64,000 nt of DNA, taken from Methanothermobacter sp. (GTDB lineage: Archaea > Methanobacteriota > Methanobacteria > Methanobacteriales > DSM-23052). Within the stretch, counting starts at the first letter, position 1, and each line of letters opens with the position of its first letter. The stretch lies in contig JASFYN010000001.1 of NCBI GenBank assembly GCA_030055615.1, positions 141,267 to 205,266 of the forward strand, in the 5' to 3' direction. A model generated the notes under the pieces. It did no database searches, was not told where the DNA came from, and was given only the letters and a program-made list of their open reading frames with translations. Below are positions 61,399 to 64,000 of the stretch, piece after piece. Made by a program: the position numbers and the translations under genes.

Positions 61399-61444
61399 TA
61401 ATAATGTTTACCACTTTATCATATAATGATAGGAGGAGTTAATA

Positions 61445-61942
61445 ATGGGATTACCGATATGTGATGTTTGTTTAAAAAGTGGAATTTTATGTCAGGGTTG
61501 TGAGGATAAACTTAAAAGTGGTGAGGTGACGGAATTAGAATTGGAAATTTCAAAGGTTCTCTACAGGTTAGCTGAGGGTAAATTGGGGTTCAAAAGGGCG
61601 ATAGATATGGGTGATGTTGTTATTATCATCACCGATAGGGATCAGGTAGGCAAACTTATAGGTAAGGGTGGTAAGATTGTGAGAACCATTTCAAGGGCTA
61701 TAGGTAAACGTGTAAGGGTTGTTGGTGAGGATTCTGATCTTAAGTCAGTTGCTGAGGATGTTCTTGCGCCTGCAAGGATTTCTGGTATAAATATTGTTTA
61801 TGGTAAGGATGGTAAAGAAAAGTTCAAGATAAGGGTTATCAAAGAGGATGCTAGGAGGATACCCGCCAGCCTTGATGTTCTTAATAAGATAATAAAAAGA
61901 TTGACTGGTGAGGAGACAACTATAGTAGTTGATGAGTATTAA
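61445..61942 (+). CDS. NusA-like KH-domain RNA-binding protein with N-terminal Cys cluster
   Basis: The 165-residue protein has a Cys-rich N-terminus (CDVCLKSGILCQGC, a likely zinc site), a helical linker and two KH-like motifs; the first has DRDQVGKLIGKGGKIVRTISRAIGKRVRVV with the GxxG loop, the second lies in the C-terminal half (INIVYGKDGKEKFKIRVIKE). It resembles archaeal NusA-like proteins but is not the short NusA of the rpo operon. AGGAGGAG is an optimal ribosome binding site. Its leader carries a predicted hairpin. It lies just before coaBC. Confidence 0.83.
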   Translation: MGLPICDVCLKSGILCQGCEDKLKSGEVTELELEISKVLYRLAEGKLGFKRAIDMGDVVIIITDRDQVGKLIGKGGKIVRTISRAIGKRVRVVGEDSDLKSVAEDVLAPARISGINIVYGKDGKEKFKIRVIKEDARRIPASLDVLNKIIKRLTGEETTIVVDEY

Positions 61943-61952
61943 TGGGGTTTCC

Positions 61953-63089
61953 ATGGATATCATATTATGTGTAACTGGTAGTATAGCGGCTATAGAGGCT
62001 GTTAAACTTGCACGTGAGCTTAGAAGACAGGGAGCAACTATAAAGTGTTTCATGAGTGACGGTGCTTGTAATATTATCCATCCTTATGCCATGGAATTTG
62101 CAACAGGAAATGATGTTATATTAGAGCTCACAGGCGAAATAGAACATGTTAAATATGCCGACTCTGATCTAATCCTTGTCGCCCCGGCCACAGCTAACGT
62201 TATAAGCAAGTTCGCATGTAAGATAGCTGATAATCCGATAAACGCGCTTCTAATCGCAGCAATGGGTCATGGAACCCCTATTGTGATGGTACCTTCAATG
62301 AACTTGTCAATGTATCGGGCGATAGAACATAATATGGAAAAACTTGCCCAGGAAGGTGTGATCTTCGTACCCCCAAGGTTGGAGGAAGGAAAGGCTAAGT
62401 TCCCCAATCTTGATGATATAGTGCTTACAGTTTTAAGAGGAACATCCTTTGGCAATTTGCAGGGTAAAAGGGTTCTTGTAAGCGCTGGTGGAACCTATGA
62501 GGCTATAGATCCTGTTAGAGGTGTTTGTAATTTGAGTTCTGGTAAAATGGGTTTGGAATTGGCCAAAGAAGCTTTTATACAAGGGGCGGATGTCACACTC
62601 CTTGGGGCCAATTTATCCCTAGATGTGCCTTCATGTATAAGTATGGTTAATGTTGTATCAGCTGCTGAAATGTTTGATAAAGTTCAGGAGTTGATTGGAG
62701 ATTTTGATGTTTTTATTTCGGCTGCTGCTGTGGCAGATTTCAGACCAGAATATACTGGAAGTAAGATACCATCTTCTAAGGGGCATACTTTAAAATTGGA
62801 GCCTAATCCCAAGATAATTGATAGTGTGAAGACTTTAAATCCTAATGTTTATCTGGTTGGTTTTAAGGCTGAATATAATGTTAGTGAGGATGAGCTTATA
62901 GAATTGGCTAGGGAACAGAGAGAAAGGTCAGGTGCAGATTTGGTTGTTGCTAATGATCTTGCAGTTGAAGGTTTCGGTTCAGATAAAATAAAACCAATAT
63001 TAGTTTCTGATAAGGTTGAGAAATTTCCTCGTATGGATAAAAGGGAACTTTCAAAGATAATAATACAGATCGTATCCCAAAATTTATAA
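61953..63089 (+). CDS. coaBC: Bifunctional phosphopantothenoylcysteine decarboxylase/phosphopantothenate-cysteine ligase
   Basis: The enzyme makes 4'-phosphopantetheine for coenzyme A. The N-terminal flavoprotein domain has ILCVTGSIAAIEAVKLARELRR, the substrate motif PSMNLSMY and KFACKIADNPI; the C-terminal CoaB domain begins KRVLVSAGGTYEAIDPVRGVCNLSSGKMG and has FISAAAVADFRPE and NPKIIDSVK. Length is about 378 residues. I start at the ATG at 61953 because MDIILCVTGS matches the family start; the frame begins slightly earlier within the preceding gene. Confidence 0.95.
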   Translation: MDIILCVTGSIAAIEAVKLARELRRQGATIKCFMSDGACNIIHPYAMEFATGNDVILELTGEIEHVKYADSDLILVAPATANVISKFACKIADNPINALLIAAMGHGTPIVMVPSMNLSMYRAIEHNMEKLAQEGVIFVPPRLEEGKAKFPNLDDIVLTVLRGTSFGNLQGKRVLVSAGGTYEAIDPVRGVCNLSSGKMGLELAKEAFIQGADVTLLGANLSLDVPSCISMVNVVSAAEMFDKVQELIGDFDVFISAAAVADFRPEYTGSKIPSSKGHTLKLEPNPKIIDSVKTLNPNVYLVGFKAEYNVSEDELIELAREQRERSGADLVVANDLAVEGFGSDKIKPILVSDKVEKFPRMDKRELSKIIIQIVSQNL

Positions 63090-63150
63090 TAATTCTAGGA
63101 AATTTTGTATTATATTTTTTAAATGCTATTTTCATATGTTAATAACAAAT

Positions 63151-63203
63151 TATTTATATATCCTACTACATAATATTATCCACAAAAATATTACGGTGGT
63201 AGG
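63151..63203. promoter_or_regulatory. Promoter of the HTH gene with inverted repeat
   Basis: The TATA box is TATTTATATA at 63151-63160. CCTACTAC (63162-63169) and GTGGTAGG (63196-63203) form an inverted repeat (one G-U) that spans the expected start site and ends at the ATG. The right arm includes the ribosome binding site GGTGG. AATATT appears in the middle. This may be an operator for the encoded HTH protein. Confidence 0.5.
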
Positions 63204-63596
63204 ATGGCATTAAAAAACCTTGTATTAGGTTATAGGAAAATCACGGGAAAAAGTCTTGATGAACTTGCAAGAGAACTAGAAGTACCAAAGACGGTTGTAG
63301 AGGGCCTTGAAAATGGTGAAATCAAACACCCCACTCCCGCTCTGCTTTCAAAGATCAGAAGACTTACAAGAGGATTGGACAAAAAAGAACTTGAAGCCAT
63401 TGGAAGAGGCTACAGGATAAAAGAGTTTCTAGGCAATTATTTCGAATACTTCCTCAAGGGCTTATCCAAAGAAAAGGGAATAAAAACCTCCGAGATAAAA
63501 GAAATGCCACCAACAGAATTGTACAAATTAATAGGGAAATTAGACGAGGATTTCATTAAAATAACAAATAAAGGTAGAATAGCAAGCCATTCCTAG
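63204..63596 (+). CDS. XRE-family helix-turn-helix transcriptional regulator
   Basis: A 130-residue protein with an N-terminal Cro/C1-type helix-turn-helix ([34 protein letters not shown], roughly residues 6-42), followed by a helical region of about 80 residues with no recognised motif, perhaps for dimerisation or ligand binding. It is preceded by an inverted repeat around the start site, which suggests autoregulation. It is convergent with the fibrillarin gene, the stops overlapping by four bases. Confidence 0.82.
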   Translation: MALKNLVLGYRKITGKSLDELARELEVPKTVVEGLENGEIKHPTPALLSKIRRLTRGLDKKELEAIGRGYRIKEFLGNYFEYFLKGLSKEKGIKTSEIKEMPPTELYKLIGKLDEDFIKITNKGRIASHS

Positions 63597-64000
63597 TCGC
63601 TAAATTCAACAAGTAAAGCCATATGATCTTTCTCATAAGGTTCTAGTCTAATCCTCTCTATGACTTTGAAACCAGAACCTTTTATCTTCTCTTCTTCCTC
63701 TTTAAAAATTATAGAAGGTTTTCTTGTAACATCTATGCTTCTTGCTTTTATCATCAACAAACCTTGACCTTCCCTCTTAAGGAATAATTTCATGTTTTCT
63801 ATGAAAAGTTGACTTTGTATTGGTTGTGCCACGTCACAATAGAGAAAATCTACCTTTTCTATAAGATGTAGGTAATCCCTTGGACGAGTAGCATCCTTAA
63901 GCAGTGGTATCATATTTTTCCGGTTTTCACACACTTTTACTAGTTCCCTCATCATCCGTGGAGAAAATTCTACACAATATATAATACCATCAGGGACCAT
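63593..64000 (-). CDS. flpA: Fibrillarin-like rRNA/tRNA 2'-O-methyltransferase, truncated by window edge
   Basis: Fibrillarin is the methyltransferase of box C/D RNPs. The visible 135 residues are the C-terminal part: [33 protein letters not shown] (SAM-binding region), [39 protein letters not shown] and [18 protein letters not shown], all diagnostic. The N-terminal region lies beyond position 64000. In archaea it usually pairs with nop56/58. It would act with guides such as the one in the tRNA-Trp intron. Confidence 0.94.
   Translation of the reverse strand: MVPDGIIYCVEFSPRMMRELVKVCENRKNMIPLLKDATRPRDYLHLIEKVDFLYCDVAQPIQSQLFIENMKLFLKREGQGLLMIKARSIDVTRKPSIIFKEEEEKIKGSGFKVIERIRLEPYEKDHMALLVEFSD

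Overview
The window reads as chromosomal DNA of a hydrogenotrophic methanogen of the Methanobacteriales, most like Methanothermobacter. It carries F420-reducing hydrogenase (frhADGB), energy-converting hydrogenase B (ehbA to ehbQ), formylmethanofuran:tetrahydromethanopterin formyltransferase (ftr), archaeosine precursor genes, an archaeal Holliday resolvase, fibrillarin, archaeal TATA-box promoters and tRNA genes without encoded CCA. From memory, the gene order runs collinear with M. thermautotrophicus Delta H from about MTH1300 (frhA) down to MTH1214 (fibrillarin); I could not check this. The DNA looks more A/T-rich than that strain.

Layout. 1-3218: 3' part of the frh operon. 3247-6782: a small membrane protein, a macro-domain protein, a methyltransferase, methionine aminopeptidase, and a pair of one-helix coiled-coil membrane proteins. 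7164-7588: an initiator-type tRNA-Met and RNase P RNA. 7588-11654: dnaJ, dnaK and grpE, facing a divergent ArsR/winged-helix gene across an intergenic region with three copies of a 16-bp repeat. 11649-18977: hypF and larB (nickel enzyme maturation), hisE, a CBS-ParB protein, gatB, a radical SAM protein and a zinc-ribbon membrane protein. 19140-20412: seven tRNA genes around hjc; the tRNA-Trp intron contains a box C/D methylation guide. 20446-32334: housekeeping genes, including trkA/trkH, a large MthK-like K+ channel, ftr, nnrD and argG. 32400-38244: a tight four-gene accessory operon (pyruvyl transferase; reductase-adenylating enzyme fusion; ATC-hydrolase-like protein; long-chain-alcohol-oxidase-like flavoprotein). 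38605-48267: the complete ehb operon. 48264-52574: small conserved genes, a degenerate Cas4-like protein and queD/queE. 52587-56713: five consecutive CBS-domain genes, followed by RNA ligase, pheA, two envelope proteins, a frameshifted radical SAM gene, a NusA-like KH protein with a structured leader, coaBC, an HTH regulator and fibrillarin.

How it fits together. Two [NiFe] hydrogenases (Frh and Ehb), the maturation protease FrhD, HypF and LarB make nickel/hydrogen metabolism the main theme. Frh supplies F420H2 to methanogenesis, Ftr transfers the formyl group in an early step of that pathway, and Ehb uses ion-motive force to reduce ferredoxin for carbon assimilation. K+ handling is a second theme (TrkA, TrkH and the repeat-bearing channel).

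The best candidates for undescribed biology are: the reductase/acyl-activating/alcohol-oxidase operon at 32.4-38.2 kb; the triplicated HSH/GVNLS module on the K+ channel; a possible structured RNA ahead of the NusA-like gene; the triple repeat at the heat-shock locus; and an orphan second guide in the tRNA-Trp intron. No CRISPR array, insertion sequence or integrase was seen. All assignments come from reading motifs; no database search or structure prediction was run.
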